From Nocardia mangyaensis (GTDB lineage: Bacteria > Actinomycetota > Actinomycetes > Mycobacteriales > Mycobacteriaceae): a stretch of DNA of 64,000 bases. Below, piece by piece: positions 34,567-44,845 of the stretch (position 1 is its first letter; the number at the start of each line of letters is the position of its first letter). The DNA lies in the NCBI RefSeq assembly GCF_001886715.1, contig NZ_CP018082.1, positions 372,001-436,000 of the forward strand, in the 5' to 3' direction. Made by a program: the position numbers and the translations under genes. The notes under the pieces are model-generated. The model had not been told where the DNA came from. It saw only the letters and a program-made list of their open reading frames with translations, and did no database searches.

Positions 34567-34937
34567 AGCACCTTGCTATCAGAATCGGTCGGGAAAATCC
34601 AGCCAAAACGGGCAAGGAAGTTCGCGTAGGTGGATCAAAACAGTCACCAGGTTGGTATTGCACAGCATATGGCCTGGCATGGTGTGCTGCATCATCGAGG
34701 CGTCATTTGCTCGCCGAGAGCGGGTGCCGCGCTGTGGAAGTAGCGCAGCTGGGCGGTTGACCAGCGCAAATGCGGTCGGATTCACACCTGGTCCGGTGCG
34801 GTGTGGCGCATCACCGGGTGTGCGGAACCGGCCACTGACCTCTGCTCGCCCTGCGAGCAGTGAAGTTGATCACAAACGGGTTTCGGGGCACCCGGTTTCG
34901 GGCCGCCACGAGCTGGTCGCCGCGACCCGGAACTGGC
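34567..34937. other. 370-base gap between LysR and aldehyde dehydrogenase genes
   Basis: No gene is seen. It is less GC-rich than the flanks. It holds the imperfect dyad GCACAGCAT/ATGGTGTGC (34660-34668, 34679-34687), a possible LysR site, and CACACC (34783-34788) with GGTGTG (34817-34822), which together with an inner GGTG/CACC pairing could form a hairpin for ending aldehyde-dehydrogenase transcription. The gap may once have held a gene divergent from LysR, but no trace was recognised. Confidence 0.5.
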
Positions 34938-36488
34938 CTATCTGCCGTCTTTGAGCCGCAGTATCGCGGGCAGATCGACGCGACGGAGACCACGTGCGCC
35001 CGCAGCCCGCATCGCACCGAGCATGACGAGCAGCTTGTTCATGTCGTACGGATACCAGAACAGTTCCTTGGCCATCGTCGGCAGCCTCGGCCGCGTGATC
35101 GCCTGCGCGCGGCAGTACTTCCGAATGCCGGCCGCACCACCCCAGCGCGCGCCGACCCCGGACTGTCCCCAGCCGCCCATCGGCATGGCGAAGTTGAACA
35201 GGTTGGAGAACACGTCGTTGATGTTCACCGCGCCCGCGTTCAGCTGCCTGGCGACCTGCTCGCCACGCGCCTTGTCACCGGTCCACACCGACGCCGAAAG
35301 CCCGTAGATCGAATCGTTGGCGAGCCGGATCGCCTCGGCCTCGTCGGCCACCTTCATCACCGGCAGGGTCGGCCCGAAGGTCTCCTCGGCGACACACGAC
35401 ATCGAATGGTCGACATCGACGAGCACGGTCGGCTCGAAGAAGGTGCCGACCCCGGTGCGCTTGCCGCCGGTGGTCACCCGCGCGCCAGCGGCGACGGCCT
35501 CGTCGACATGACGCTGCACGATCCGAACCTGGTTCTCGTTGGCCAGCGCGCCCACGTCATTCTTCGACTCGCGCCCGTCGGCGCCTTGGCGCAAGGCCGC
35601 GACCGCCGCGGTCAGTGTGGCGACGAACTCGTCGTACACCGGCGCCTCGACATAGACCCGCTCCACCGAGATGCAGACCTGCCCGGCGTTGAACATGCCG
35701 CCGAAGGCGATGCCGTGCGCGGCCCGGTCGATATCGGCGTCGGCCAGCACGATTGCCGGGTCCTTGCCGCCGAGTTCGAGGCTGTAGGGCACCATCCGCT
35801 CCGCGCAGGCGGCCGCGATCTTGCGGCCGGTCGCGGTGGAGCCGGTGAACTGGACGTAGTCGGCGTTGTCGACCACGGCGCCACCGGTCTCACCCGCACC
35901 GGTCACCACCTTGAACACCGGCGGCGCGCCGATCTCGGCCCAGCCGCGCGCCAGCTCCACCGCTGAGAGCGGGGTCACCTCCGAGGGTTTGAGGATCACG
36001 GCGGCACCGGCGGCCAGCGCGGGGAACACATCGATCGCGGGCATCGCGAGCGGGAAGTTCCATGGCGTGATGACCCCGACCACCTGGTACGGACGGTAGG
36101 CCACGGTCAGGGTCTTCAGCCGACCCAGCGGGGTGTGCGGGGAGGGATGCTCGTCGCCGAGGAACTTCGCCGCCCTGCGCGCGTAGTAGCCGAGCAGGTC
36201 GACGGCGAAGGCCGGGTCGATGAGCGCGTCCGCGCGCGGCTTGGCCGTCTCGGACTGCAACACGTCGGCCAGATGCTCGGTGTTGTCGATCAGCCAGTCC
36301 TGCAGCTTCAACAGCCACTGCTTGCGTCCCTCGGGGCCGATCGCCTCCCACTCTGGCTGGTAGAGGCGCAGTTCGCGGACCGCCGCCGCCACCTCGTCGG
36401 GCGTGGTGATCGGGACGGATCCGCTGCGATCGCCGGTCGCCGGATTGCGTACCTCGATGGTCGCGGCGCTCTGGTCGAGTTCGGTCAC
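34938..36488 (-). CDS. NAD(P)-dependent aldehyde dehydrogenase (succinate-semialdehyde dehydrogenase-like)
   Basis: 516 residues. The catalytic cysteine lies in NAGQVCISVERVYV and the general base in SLELGGKDP. Cofactor-binding segments are VGVITPWNFPLAMP, ILKPSEVTPLSA and QFTGSTATGRKIA. The C-terminal extension of about 45 residues beyond RWGGAAGIRKYC is found in actinobacterial members annotated as succinate-semialdehyde dehydrogenase; the substrate is not proven. It starts at GTG 36488, with GGGGAG eight bases upstream. It is divergent from a PucR regulator 105 bases away, the likely controller. Confidence 0.88.
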   Translation of the reverse strand: MTELDQSAATIEVRNPATGDRSGSVPITTPDEVAAAVRELRLYQPEWEAIGPEGRKQWLLKLQDWLIDNTEHLADVLQSETAKPRADALIDPAFAVDLLGYYARRAAKFLGDEHPSPHTPLGRLKTLTVAYRPYQVVGVITPWNFPLAMPAIDVFPALAAGAAVILKPSEVTPLSAVELARGWAEIGAPPVFKVVTGAGETGGAVVDNADYVQFTGSTATGRKIAAACAERMVPYSLELGGKDPAIVLADADIDRAAHGIAFGGMFNAGQVCISVERVYVEAPVYDEFVATLTAAVAALRQGADGRESKNDVGALANENQVRIVQRHVDEAVAAGARVTTGGKRTGVGTFFEPTVLVDVDHSMSCVAEETFGPTLPVMKVADEAEAIRLANDSIYGLSASVWTGDKARGEQVARQLNAGAVNINDVFSNLFNFAMPMGGWGQSGVGARWGGAAGIRKYCRAQAITRPRLPTMAKELFWYPYDMNKLLVMLGAMRAAGARGLRRVDLPAILRLKDGR

Positions 36489-36511
36489 TTCGTGCTCCCC
36501 ACTGCGTTGTG

Positions 36512-36525
36512 TGAATCAGTTCACC
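36512..36525. promoter_or_regulatory. candidate operator between aldehyde dehydrogenase and PucR genes
   Basis: GTGAA-TCAG-TTCAC is a short perfect dyad in the 105-base divergent promoter region, and the only clear symmetry there. It may be the PucR binding site. At five bases per arm it could also be chance. Confidence 0.4.
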
Positions 36526-36593
36526 ATCTATCAGCCTGGCACAATGAGAGCGCGGATTCTTGGCCGTTCACGTCAACGAAATCGGATGTTGTA

Positions 36594-37808
36594 GTGCCTG
36601 GAGAACAAAATCGGGAAAAGCTGCGCGGCTGGTTCGCGGAGTTCGTCTTCGAGCTGCTGCGCGCGCAGACGATGGAGGGCATCGTCGCCCGGCTCGACGC
36701 GGCCGTGCTGGCCGGCGTCCCCGAGCTCGACGATCCCGACATGCGCCGCGACCTGGCCGCCAGCACCCGCGCGCACGCCAGGGTGGTGCTCAGCGGACTG
36801 GCCAGCGACACCATCGAGCTGGTGCTGCCCGAAGAAGCCCACACACTGGCCAGGACCATCGCCCGACGCGGCCTCGACGTGCGCGTGCTGCTGCGCGTCT
36901 ACCGGACCGGTCTGACCGAAGTGTTCGCGGTGATGACCGAGACCGTCGCGCAGGGGCAGGTGCCGCCCGAACTCGAGCGAGCGGTGCTGATGCGCATGTT
37001 CGAACGGTCCACCACCTGGATGGGCCTGTCGGTGGAGGCGCTGACCGGCACCTTCATGGCCGAACGCGAACGGGTGCTGCGCGACGCGCTCAACACCCGC
37101 ACCGAGCTGGTGCACGCGTTGCTCGCCGGAACCGAAGTCGACGTCGACCAGGCCTCGATCGCCCTCGGCTACCGGCTGGCCAGGCGGCACCTCGCCTTCG
37201 TGCTGTGGACCGGCGAGGCGGGCGACGACTCGGCCCTGCTGCTGGACCGGGCCGCCACCAAGATCGCGTCGACCCTCGGCGCGAGTGGACTGCTCACCGT
37301 CGCCGCCAGCGCCAGCGGACTGTGGGCCTGGGTGGGCGCCGAGGACGAGATCGCCGAACGGATCGCGGGGTGCGAGGTGCCGCAGCCGGTGCGGGTCGCG
37401 TTCGGCACGCCCGGCGCGCAGGTCGACGGATTCGCGGCCAGCCATCGGGAAGCGGTGGCCGCGCGTCGCGTCGCCGAGCACGGCGACCGGGCCGTCACCA
37501 GTTACCGCGAGGTCGAGATCGCCTATCTGGCCGGCGTCGACGCGACCGCCATGCGCGGGCTGATCGCCCGGGAACTACGCGGGCTGACCGGCACCGACCC
37601 GGCCGCGGTCCGCCTGCGGACCACGCTGCACGCCTACCTGCGCGCGCAGCGCAGCCCGGAGGACGCGGCGCGCCGGCTGGGCGTGCACAAGAACACGGTG
37701 CGCTACCGGATCCACCGCGTGGAGGAACTGCTCGGACACCCGGTGGCCGAGCGGGCGCTCGCGTTGGAGATCGCGCTCGATTGTGTCGAGGCCTACGGAG
37801 TCTCCTGA
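36594..37808 (+). CDS. PucR-family transcriptional regulator
   Basis: About 404 residues. The N-terminal helical sensing region (RsbT co-antagonist-like, about 1-160) and a GGDEF-like middle (about 180-290) are followed by the C-terminal PucR helix-turn-helix: TLHAYLRAQRSPEDAARRLGVHKNTVRYRIHRVEELLG. The GTG at 36594 is the first start after sequence that is clearly promoter; the frame stays open upstream but overlaps the divergent gene. Members commonly control degradation genes next to them, so the aldehyde dehydrogenase is the expected target. Its last 16 bases overlap the convergent DUF2277 gene. Confidence 0.88.
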   Translation: MPGEQNREKLRGWFAEFVFELLRAQTMEGIVARLDAAVLAGVPELDDPDMRRDLAASTRAHARVVLSGLASDTIELVLPEEAHTLARTIARRGLDVRVLLRVYRTGLTEVFAVMTETVAQGQVPPELERAVLMRMFERSTTWMGLSVEALTGTFMAERERVLRDALNTRTELVHALLAGTEVDVDQASIALGYRLARRHLAFVLWTGEAGDDSALLLDRAATKIASTLGASGLLTVAASASGLWAWVGAEDEIAERIAGCEVPQPVRVAFGTPGAQVDGFAASHREAVAARRVAEHGDRAVTSYREVEIAYLAGVDATAMRGLIARELRGLTGTDPAAVRLRTTLHAYLRAQRSPEDAARRLGVHKNTVRYRIHRVEELLGHPVAERALALEIALDCVEAYGVS

Positions 37809-38065
37809 ACCTCGGCATCACGAGCCGCGATCCGCCGCAGCGGCGGTTCGGACGGCGGCGGGACCCGGCGATCGGGCAGTTCGGCGAGCAGTGTCGTCGT
37901 GGCCGCGGCGATGGCGGCGACGGCCTTGTCGACCGCGGGTTTGGTGGTGCTGCTCAGCCCGGAGATGCCGCCGACTTTGCGCACGTATTGCAAGGCGGCA
38001 GCGTAGATCTCCTGCTCGGTGGCGGCAGGCTCCAGACCACGCAAGACGGTGATATTTCTACACAT
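37793..38065 (-). CDS. DUF2277 family protein
   Basis: 90 residues beginning CRNITVLRGLEPAATEQEI, then AALQYVRKVGG and AAATTTLLAEL, the standard DUF2277 pattern of small cytoplasmic proteins of unknown function in actinobacteria. The ATG at 38065 was chosen: TATTGT lies six bases upstream (leaderless pattern) and the family starts at MCRN. The C-terminal Pro/Arg-rich end overlaps the PucR gene by 16 bases. Confidence 0.88.
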   Translation of the reverse strand: MCRNITVLRGLEPAATEQEIYAAALQYVRKVGGISGLSSTTKPAVDKAVAAIAAATTTLLAELPDRRVPPPSEPPLRRIAARDAEVQETP

Positions 38066-38139
38066 GACAGAACAATAGACTGTGTGGCAGATCACGGCAG
38101 GACAAGAGGGAACTGCCGAACGGCACTAGACTCGGCCGC

Positions 38140-38997
38140 ATGCCTGCCAGGGGAGTACCAGCGCTGACCACTTTTCCCTACCCGGAACTGGACGAGCGCG
38201 AGGAAGATCACTGGTCCGGCGCCGGTGTGAGCGACGACGAACTGCGCGCGCTGGCACTCGGTGCCTTCTACTCGACCCGCTGGGACGCCTTCCACGACGC
38301 CGTGCTGCTCGGCCCCGAACGCGAACATCCGCTCGGTGACCGTCGCGAACTCGCCATCGACACCCTCACCGGTGCCTGGGGCATCACTGATGGCACCGAG
38401 GCCCGCGCCTCGATGGAACAGTTGCTCGAAGGCATGCACGCCCCGCTCTACGCGCTGGTGCACCCACTGGTCATGGCCTCGGTCAACGCCAGCGAGCGCG
38501 ACCGTTTCGGTGAGCGCGCCGACCGGCACCGCGCCTTCCTCCGTCAGGTCGGCTCGTTCCGCGGCATGGACAATCCCGAAGCGCTGGTCCGCGACTACGA
38601 CATCTGGGCCCAGGCCATCAAGATCGGTTTCACCGAACACCTGTCCCGCCCGCTGCCCAACGACATCCACGCCTGGGACCTGGCCCGCGTCGTCGCCGTC
38701 GCCAGAATGGCGTTCACCGCCGGGTACCTGGAAGCGGACATGGCCTGGGAGTACGTCATGCGCGCGCTCCCGCCCGCCCAGCGCCGCTACCGCAACTGGC
38801 GCCAGTTCGGCGACGCCTACCTGGCGGGCTGGACCTATTGGCAGGCCACCGAGGACCTCGCCGAACTCAAGAACGGCGGCGTGGACCGGCGAATGGAACT
38901 CCTACGCCTATGGACCCGCCCCACCAGCCCATGGCGCCGAATCGAACTGAACGAACCGGAACAGAAGACCGAAACCGAAGCATCAGAACCGAACTGA
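38140..38997 (+). CDS. DUF1266 domain protein
   Basis: 285 residues. The DUF1266 pattern is seen from about 80 on: TGAWGITDGTEARASMEQLLEGMH, then DIHAWDLARVVAVARMAFTAGYLE, then AWEYVMRALPPAQRRYRNW and a final GWTYWQATED. The family is soluble and of unknown function. TAGACT lies seven bases before the ATG at 38140, so the transcript is probably leaderless. The 3' side is followed by a repeat element facing the other way. Confidence 0.85.
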   Translation: MPARGVPALTTFPYPELDEREEDHWSGAGVSDDELRALALGAFYSTRWDAFHDAVLLGPEREHPLGDRRELAIDTLTGAWGITDGTEARASMEQLLEGMHAPLYALVHPLVMASVNASERDRFGERADRHRAFLRQVGSFRGMDNPEALVRDYDIWAQAIKIGFTEHLSRPLPNDIHAWDLARVVAVARMAFTAGYLEADMAWEYVMRALPPAQRRYRNWRQFGDAYLAGWTYWQATEDLAELKNGGVDRRMELLRLWTRPTSPWRRIELNEPEQKTETEASEPN

Positions 38998-39019
38998 CCA
39001 CCCAACTCAACCACGACGA

Positions 39020-39253
39020 CGGGCCCGGCGAGGCCGCGAACTCGCACGTGCCGGCGCTCCGCGAACAACACCCAAATCCGCCATGACCGCACTACCAGCC
39101 CCGCACATCCCGACCTCGAGGAGGGATCGCCGACGCAGTCGGCGGTTCGCGCCCGTCCCGACGATCAGGCGCCGTGGCGTACGCGACGAAGGAGCAAGCC
39201 ACGGTGCCTGATCGTCGGGACCGCCGGGGGCGCGAACTCGAGCGCGCCAGCGC
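39020..39253 (-). repeat. dispersed 3'-end element, copy B (full) plus half copy D
   Basis: Copy B (39105-39253) starts one base beyond the stop of the gene ending at 39254 and reads leftward. It has GAGCGCTGGCGCGCTCGAG, an outer stem TTCGCGCCC/GGGCGCGAA (39146-39154, 39228-39236), an inner 24-bp hairpin (39155-39178 with 39198-39221, one mismatch), a second hairpin GCCGAC-GCA-GTCGGC (39129-39143) and CTCCTCGAGG. Half copy D (39020-39062, same orientation) repeats only the first block and ends in GGCCTCG. Convergent genes flank the whole. Confidence 0.85.
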
Positions 39254-40189
39254 TCAAAGACTCCGCAGTATGCCGCGGCCGTAGCGCTGGAACTGGGTGT
39301 CGTCGACCATGCCGAGCGAATGCCGCTCGACCAGCAGTTCCCATTCCGCGTAGAGCTGGGACACACCGGGATCGGCGGGTCCGGCGGCGCCGTCGGCGGC
39401 CTGCCTGCGCACGGCGAAATTGACCGCGCAGGTGACCCGTTCGATATCGGCGCGGTCGACCCCGGCGAAATGCAGGGTGCGATTGCCGTCGCTGACATCC
39501 ATGCCGGAACCGCCGTGTCTGGTGTCGACCTCGCCGGGTGCGGACCGCGCGCCTTCGACGGTCCGGGCACCGAGAATCGCGGGCACGGCCAATTCGTAGG
39601 CGTAGCGATCGCCGTTGCCGATGGAGATGAACAGCAGCCGGGTGGTCGTCGCCGCGAGCAGGCCGGTGCCCGAACCAGCGGGTGCCGCCGCGACGGCGAT
39701 GGCCGTTTCCAGCACGTACTCATCCGGGGTGACGTAGCGATGCAGCGCGGTGACCGCCGAGCGGGCCTCCTTGCGCGGCGCCATCCGGCGCACCGCGCGC
39801 TCGACATCGGCGCGAACCGGACCGGACTTGCCCCACTCGGGTGCGGGCGGGGTGAGATCGGGCGCGGCGACATCGATACGCTGGGTCGCCATGATCTGAT
39901 CGTTGATCCGGTCGACGATGCCGACCGCCGCAGGCACGTCGTGCTCGGCGATCAGGACGGGCAGCGGCGTACGGTCGGCGGGGACGCCGGTGAGCACGGG
40001 GGTGGGATAACGCAGGAAGATCTCGATCACCACCGCGTCGTCGGCGCGACGGTTGAGACGCACCTTGAGCAGATCGGCGATGGGCACATCGAGTACCCGT
40101 TCGCCATCGGTACCCGGTCGCAGGACGGTGAGACGTCCACGGCCGTGGCGCAGAATCGCTGTGGGTGTTCGTAGCTCGACGATGTCCAT
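39254..40189 (-). CDS. uncharacterised protein with a SHOCT-like C-terminus
   Basis: 311 residues, no transmembrane segments or signal. The N-terminal third (DIVELRTPTAILRHGRGRLTVL) is beta-rich. The middle (YVTPDEYVLETAI ... GLLAATTTRLLFISIG) resembles bacterial PH-like domains. The last 30 residues (YAEWELLVERHSLGMVDDTQFQ) look like a SHOCT module, a short helical hairpin common at the ends of such proteins. These are resemblances by eye, not assignments. The ATG at 40189 was preferred over upstream codons because the added sequence is not conserved-looking. The 3'-end element follows its stop at once. Confidence 0.65.
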   Translation of the reverse strand: MDIVELRTPTAILRHGRGRLTVLRPGTDGERVLDVPIADLLKVRLNRRADDAVVIEIFLRYPTPVLTGVPADRTPLPVLIAEHDVPAAVGIVDRINDQIMATQRIDVAAPDLTPPAPEWGKSGPVRADVERAVRRMAPRKEARSAVTALHRYVTPDEYVLETAIAVAAAPAGSGTGLLAATTTRLLFISIGNGDRYAYELAVPAILGARTVEGARSAPGEVDTRHGGSGMDVSDGNRTLHFAGVDRADIERVTCAVNFAVRRQAADGAAGPADPGVSQLYAEWELLVERHSLGMVDDTQFQRYGRGILRSL

Positions 40190-40464
40190 ACCCCCTGCGC
40201 TGTAGTTGTGTCGTCGCCCACGATAAGGCGGGCATGACATGATTGTGGCCACTTGCAACAACCCGGTCGGGGCCTTCGGGAACCTCTCCCGTTCTCCGAC
40301 CGTTTACCAGTGCAACTGCACCAGCAGCCGAACTGCGCGATGTATCGACTAGACCGTACGCGGTAACGTGGCATGTCCGCATCCGAAACCCGCCGATCTC
40401 GACGCTTCGCTAGGCACACCCGGAGAAATAACCGGAAAGGACTGGGCCGTCCGGCCGACGCTCT
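40190..40464. other. upstream region of ftsH (divergent promoter region)
   Basis: 275 bases with no gene. Divergent promoters for the gene on - and ftsH on + must lie here. TAGACC near 40,350 is a possible -10. A GGCCGTCCGGCC-like short hairpin precedes the ftsH ATG, with GGAAAGGA about 20 bases upstream of the start, too far for a normal ribosome-binding site. Confidence 0.4.
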
Positions 40465-42807
40465 ATGAACCGCAAGACAGTGTTTCGCACTTTGGCGATC
40501 ATCTCGGGCATCATGCTGATGATCTGGCTGTTCAGCTTCCTCGGCGATGACACGCGCGGCTGGGAGAGTGTCGACACCTCCGTGGCGCTCAGCCAGCTCG
40601 AGGACAAAGCCAACGTCAAGCAGGTGCAGATCGATGACAAGGAGCAGCAGCTCCGCATCGAACTGAACAATGGCAACGAGGCGACCAACAACAACACCAA
40701 GATCGTCACCAAGTACCCCGGTGGCGGTGAGAACTCGGCGAAGATCCTGGACGCGGTCCAGGCCTCCGGCGCCGAGTACGACACGGTGGTCAAGCAGGAG
40801 AGCTGGCTGTCCCAGCTGCTGCTGTTCATCGTGCCGATGGTGCTGCTGGTCGGCCTGTTCATCTTCGTGATGTCGCGCATGCAGGGCGGTGGTCGCGGCG
40901 GCATGATGGGCTTCGGCAAGTCCAAGGCCAAGCTGCTGACCAAGGACATGCCCAAGACCACGTTCCAGGACGTGGCGGGCGCCGACGAAGCGGTCGAAGA
41001 GCTCTACGAGATCAAGGACTTCCTGCAGAACCCGGCCCGCTACCAGGCCCTTGGCGCGAAGATCCCCAAGGGTGTGCTGCTGTTCGGCCCGCCCGGTACC
41101 GGTAAGACGCTGCTCGCGCGCGCCGTCGCCGGTGAGGCCGGGGTGCCGTTCTTCACCATCTCCGGTTCGGACTTCGTCGAGATGTTCGTCGGTGTCGGCG
41201 CCTCGCGGGTGCGTGACCTGTTCGAGCAGGCCAAGCAGAACAGCCCCTGCATCATCTTCGTCGACGAGATCGACGCGGTCGGCCGTCAGCGTGGTGCCGG
41301 GATGGGCGGCGGTCACGACGAACGCGAGCAGACCCTCAACCAGTTGCTCGTCGAGATGGACGGCTTCGGTGACCGCACCAACATCATCCTGATCGCGGCC
41401 ACCAACCGGCCCGACATCCTCGACCCCGCGCTGCTGCGCCCCGGCCGGTTCGACCGGCAGATCCCGGTCGGCAATCCCGACCTCGCGGGTCGCCGCGCGA
41501 TCCTGCGGGTGCACTCCGCGGGCAAGCCGATCGCGCCCGACGCCGACCTCGAGGGCCTGGCCAAGCGCACGGTCGGGATGTCCGGCGCCGATCTGGCCAA
41601 CGTCATCAACGAGGCCGCGCTGCTCACCGCACGCGAGAACGGTTCGCTGATCACCGGCGAGGCGCTCGAGGAGTCGGTCGACCGCGTCATCGGCGGACCG
41701 CGGCGCAAGAGCCGCATCATCAGCGAGCACGAGAAGAAGATCACCGCCTACCACGAGGGCGGTCACACGCTCGCCGCGTGGGCGATGCCCGATATCGAGC
41801 CGGTCTACAAGGTGACCATCCTGGCTCGCGGTCGCACCGGCGGTCATGCCATGACGGTGCCCGAGGACGACAAGGGCCTGATGACCCGCTCGGAGATGAT
41901 CTCCCGGCTGGTGTTCGCCATGGGTGGCCGCGCGGCCGAGGAACTGGTGTTCCACGAGCCGACCACCGGCGCGTCCTCCGATATCGATCAGGCGACCAAA
42001 ATCGCGCGCGGCATGGTCACCGAGTACGGCATGAGTGCCCGCCTCGGCGCGGTCCGCTACGGCCAGGAGCAGGGCGACCCGTTCGTCGGTCGTTCGATGG
42101 GCGTGCAGGCCGACTACTCGCACGAAGTGGCCCGCGAGATCGACGAGGAGGTGCGCAACCTCATCGAGGCCGCGCACACCGAGGCCTGGTCGATCCTGAG
42201 CGAGTACCGCGACGCGCTCGACGCGCTGGCGACCGCTCTGCTCGAGCGCGAGACCCTGCACCGCAAGGACCTCGAGCTGATCCTGGCCGATGTGGTGAAG
42301 CGCCCGCGGATCACCGCCTTCAACGATTTCGGTGACCGGCACCCCTCCGACAAGCCGCCGGTGAAGACCCCGGGTGAGCTCGCTGTCGAGCGGGGCGAGC
42401 CGTGGCCGCCGCCGGTGCCGGAGCCGGTGCCCAACGGCGCACCGTCGTTGGAGAAGCCCAACGGCCACCCGCCGCAGCAGCCCTACGGTCAGCCCCCGCC
42501 GCCCGCCGCCGGTTATCCGCTGCCCGCCGCGCCGACCCAGGCGTTCCCGCGCCAAGGCGGCACCCAGGGTTCGCGGCCCGATTACGGTGCCCCGGCCGGC
42601 TGGTCGGCACCGGGGTGGCCGCCGCGCGAGGAGCAGCCGCAACAGCCGCCGCAGGGCCAGGGCAATCCCTGGGGACGGCCGGAACAACAGCAGCCTCGCC
42701 CGGGGTTCCAACCGTGGGGCCAACCGCCCGCCGCGCCGCCGCAGCAGCCTGCGCCCGGCACGGAACCGGAGAACAACGACTGGGACGGGCCGAACGGCCG
42801 CCAATGA
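40465..42807 (+). CDS. ftsH: ATP-dependent zinc metalloprotease FtsH
   Basis: 780 residues. Membrane-bound hexameric protease that degrades unfolded membrane and regulatory proteins. Two transmembrane helices (about 7-25 and 115-135) flank a small periplasmic domain. The AAA domain has Walker A GPPGTGKT (about 208), Walker [12 protein letters not shown], and the second region of homology [20 protein letters not shown]. The zinc site is HEGGH (about 430). The C-terminal tail of about 150 residues is Pro/Gln/Gly-rich, as in mycobacterial FtsH. The ATG at 40465 starts the first membrane helix. Confidence 0.97.
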   Translation: MNRKTVFRTLAIISGIMLMIWLFSFLGDDTRGWESVDTSVALSQLEDKANVKQVQIDDKEQQLRIELNNGNEATNNNTKIVTKYPGGGENSAKILDAVQASGAEYDTVVKQESWLSQLLLFIVPMVLLVGLFIFVMSRMQGGGRGGMMGFGKSKAKLLTKDMPKTTFQDVAGADEAVEELYEIKDFLQNPARYQALGAKIPKGVLLFGPPGTGKTLLARAVAGEAGVPFFTISGSDFVEMFVGVGASRVRDLFEQAKQNSPCIIFVDEIDAVGRQRGAGMGGGHDEREQTLNQLLVEMDGFGDRTNIILIAATNRPDILDPALLRPGRFDRQIPVGNPDLAGRRAILRVHSAGKPIAPDADLEGLAKRTVGMSGADLANVINEAALLTARENGSLITGEALEESVDRVIGGPRRKSRIISEHEKKITAYHEGGHTLAAWAMPDIEPVYKVTILARGRTGGHAMTVPEDDKGLMTRSEMISRLVFAMGGRAAEELVFHEPTTGASSDIDQATKIARGMVTEYGMSARLGAVRYGQEQGDPFVGRSMGVQADYSHEVAREIDEEVRNLIEAAHTEAWSILSEYRDALDALATALLERETLHRKDLELILADVVKRPRITAFNDFGDRHPSDKPPVKTPGELAVERGEPWPPPVPEPVPNGAPSLEKPNGHPPQQPYGQPPPPAAGYPLPAAPTQAFPRQGGTQGSRPDYGAPAGWSAPGWPPREEQPQQPPQGQGNPWGRPEQQQPRPGFQPWGQPPAAPPQQPAPGTEPENNDWDGPNGRQ

Positions 42808-42879
42808 CGGGCGGCCAACTACGCTCGATCGTCGGATGCCGGACGAGTACCGGCGTCGACATGTGGAGGTGCGGAGAAG

Positions 42880-43560
42880 TTGTCGGCCAACAAGAAGGTC
42901 GCTGAGCCAGCCAGCAATGGGTCGGGCGCAGACCCGGCCGGTGAACTCGGCGCGACCAGCCCGGCGCAGTTGACGGCGTTGGCGACCGGCCGTCCGTTCG
43001 ATCAGGCGCGGGCCGAGAACGCGGTCCGTGAACTGCTGCTCGCAGTCGGTGAGGACCCCGATCGCCCCGGCCTCCTCGATACCCCGGCCCGGGTGGCGCG
43101 CGCGTACCGGGAGATGTTCGCCGGGCTCTACACCGAGCCCGACGCGGTGCTGGCCACCACCTTCGACGAGGGGCACCAGGAACTCGTGCTGGTCCGCGAC
43201 ATCCCGATGTACTCCACCTGTGAGCATCATCTGGTCTCGTTCCACGGCGTCGCGCACGTCGGCTACATCCCCGGCACGCACGGCCGGGTGACCGGGCTGT
43301 CGAAGCTGGCCCGCGTCGTCGACCTCTACGCCAAGCGTCCGCAGGTGCAGGAGCGGCTGACCAGCCAGATCGCCGACGCCGTGATGCGCAGGCTGGACCC
43401 GCGCGGCGCGATCGTGGTGGTCGAGGCCGAGCATCTGTGCATGGCGATGCGCGGTATCCGCAAGCCCGGTGCGAGCACCACCACCTCGGCGGTGCGCGGC
43501 CTGCTGCAGACCAACGCCGCCTCGCGATCCGAGGCGCTGGACCTGATCCTGCGCAAATGA
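42880..43560 (+). CDS. folE: GTP cyclohydrolase I
   Basis: 226 residues. First step of folate synthesis: GTP to dihydroneopterin triphosphate. Zinc and active-site motifs are [43 protein letters not shown] and [16 protein letters not shown] start at TTG 42880 fits GGAGGTGCGGAGAAG upstream. The unconserved N-terminal 30 residues vary among actinobacteria. folP starts within the stop codon (ATGA), beginning a coupled folE-folP-folB-folK series. Confidence 0.97.
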   Translation: MSANKKVAEPASNGSGADPAGELGATSPAQLTALATGRPFDQARAENAVRELLLAVGEDPDRPGLLDTPARVARAYREMFAGLYTEPDAVLATTFDEGHQELVLVRDIPMYSTCEHHLVSFHGVAHVGYIPGTHGRVTGLSKLARVVDLYAKRPQVQERLTSQIADAVMRRLDPRGAIVVVEAEHLCMAMRGIRKPGASTTTSAVRGLLQTNAASRSEALDLILRK

Positions 43561-44426
43561 GCGAGCCTCTCGTGGCCGTGCGGGGCGGACGCTCGTGTGT
43601 GGTCATGGGCGTGGTCAACGTGACCGCGGATTCCTTCTCCGACGGTGGTCGTTATCTCGATCCCGAGCGCGCGATCGCGCACGGCATCGCGCTGTACGAG
43701 GCGGGCGCCGACATCGTCGACGTGGGCGGTGAGTCGACCAGGCCGGGTGCCGACCGGGTCGACCCGGCCGCCGAGATCGGGCGCGTGGTCCCGGTGATCC
43801 GCGGGCTGGTCGCCGCCGGTGTGCCGACCAGCGTGGACACCATGCGCTCCGAGGTGGCCGAGGCCGCGCTCGAAGCCGGTGTCGCGGTGGTCAACGACGT
43901 CTCCGGTGGTCGCGCCGACCCGAACATGGTGAAGGTGGTCGCCGCCGCCGGGGTGCCGTGGATTCTCATGCACTGGCGCGCCGGGGCCGACTATCGCCAC
44001 ACCGGTCCCGCCGACCACTACGACGATGTGGTGGCCGAAGTGCGCGCCGAGCTGGCCGCCCAGGTGGACCTGGCCGTGGCCGCCGGCATCGCGCCCGAGC
44101 GGCTGATCCTCGATCCAGGCCTCGGCTTCGCCAAGAACGCCGAGCACAACTGGGAACTGCTCGCCGCCCTGCCCGAACTGGTCGCCGACGGCGCACCGAT
44201 CCTGGTCGGCGCCTCCCGCAAACGCTTCCTCGGCGCACTGCTGGCCGATGCCGACGGTCCACGTCCGCCGGACGGCAGGGAGACCGCCACCGCCACCGTG
44301 TCCGCGCTCGCCGCGACCCATGGCGCGTGGGGGGTGCGGGTGCATGATGTGCGTGCCTCGCTGGACGCGATCGCCGTCGTCGACGCGTGGCGTCGAGCCA
44401 CTGCCGCCCGAGGAGTCATCCGATGA
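43557..44426 (+). CDS. folP: dihydropteroate synthase
   Basis: 289 residues. Joins hydroxymethyl-dihydropterin pyrophosphate to p-aminobenzoate, the sulfonamide target. Signatures: [64 protein letters not shown] and GASRKRFLG. The start ATG overlaps the folE stop and its own stop overlaps the folB start, both as ATGA. Confidence 0.97.
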   Translation: MSEPLVAVRGGRSCVVMGVVNVTADSFSDGGRYLDPERAIAHGIALYEAGADIVDVGGESTRPGADRVDPAAEIGRVVPVIRGLVAAGVPTSVDTMRSEVAEAALEAGVAVVNDVSGGRADPNMVKVVAAAGVPWILMHWRAGADYRHTGPADHYDDVVAEVRAELAAQVDLAVAAGIAPERLILDPGLGFAKNAEHNWELLAALPELVADGAPILVGASRKRFLGALLADADGPRPPDGRETATATVSALAATHGAWGVRVHDVRASLDAIAVVDAWRRATAARGVIR

Positions 44427-44845
44427 GCTCACCGCTGCTGCCCCCGCCCGCCGACCGGCCCGCCTCCTCGCGGATCGAGCTGCGTGGACTGCGGGTGTTC
44501 GGCAGGCACGGCGTCTTCGACTTCGAGCGGCGCGACGGCCAGGAGTTCGTCGTCGACCTGACGGTGTGGGTGGATTTCACCGCGGCCGCCGCCTCCGACG
44601 ATCTGGCCGACACCGTCGACTACGGCGCGCTCGCCGAACGCGCGGTGCGGATCGTGGCCGGTCCACCGCGCGATCTGATCGAGACAGTGGTTTCCGAGAT
44701 CGCCGACGACGTGATGGCCGACCCGCGGATCGAGGCGGTGGAGGCGGTCGTGCACAAGCCCTCGGCCCCGATCCCGCACACCTTCGCCGACGTCCGGGTG
44801 GTCGCCACCCGGTATCGCACGGTGGCGCCGGGGGCGCGCCGATGA
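44423..44845 (+). CDS. folB: dihydroneopterin aldolase
   Basis: 140 residues. Splits dihydroneopterin to hydroxymethyl-dihydropterin and glycolaldehyde. Family markers: [32 protein letters not shown], and the catalytic lysine in [17 protein letters not shown]. An N-terminal Pro-rich stretch of about 15 residues precedes the core. ATGA overlaps at both ends link it to folP and folK. Confidence 0.96.
   Translation: MSSPLLPPPADRPASSRIELRGLRVFGRHGVFDFERRDGQEFVVDLTVWVDFTAAAASDDLADTVDYGALAERAVRIVAGPPRDLIETVVSEIADDVMADPRIEAVEAVVHKPSAPIPHTFADVRVVATRYRTVAPGARR

Noticed and set aside
36135..36593. 150-codon N-terminal extension of the PucR regulator
   Set aside because: Lies antisense to the aldehyde dehydrogenase and across the promoter region; not conserved-looking.
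40027..43434. 1135-codon minus-strand frame opposite ftsH and folE
   Set aside because: Shadow of well-identified genes; no domain or start signal.
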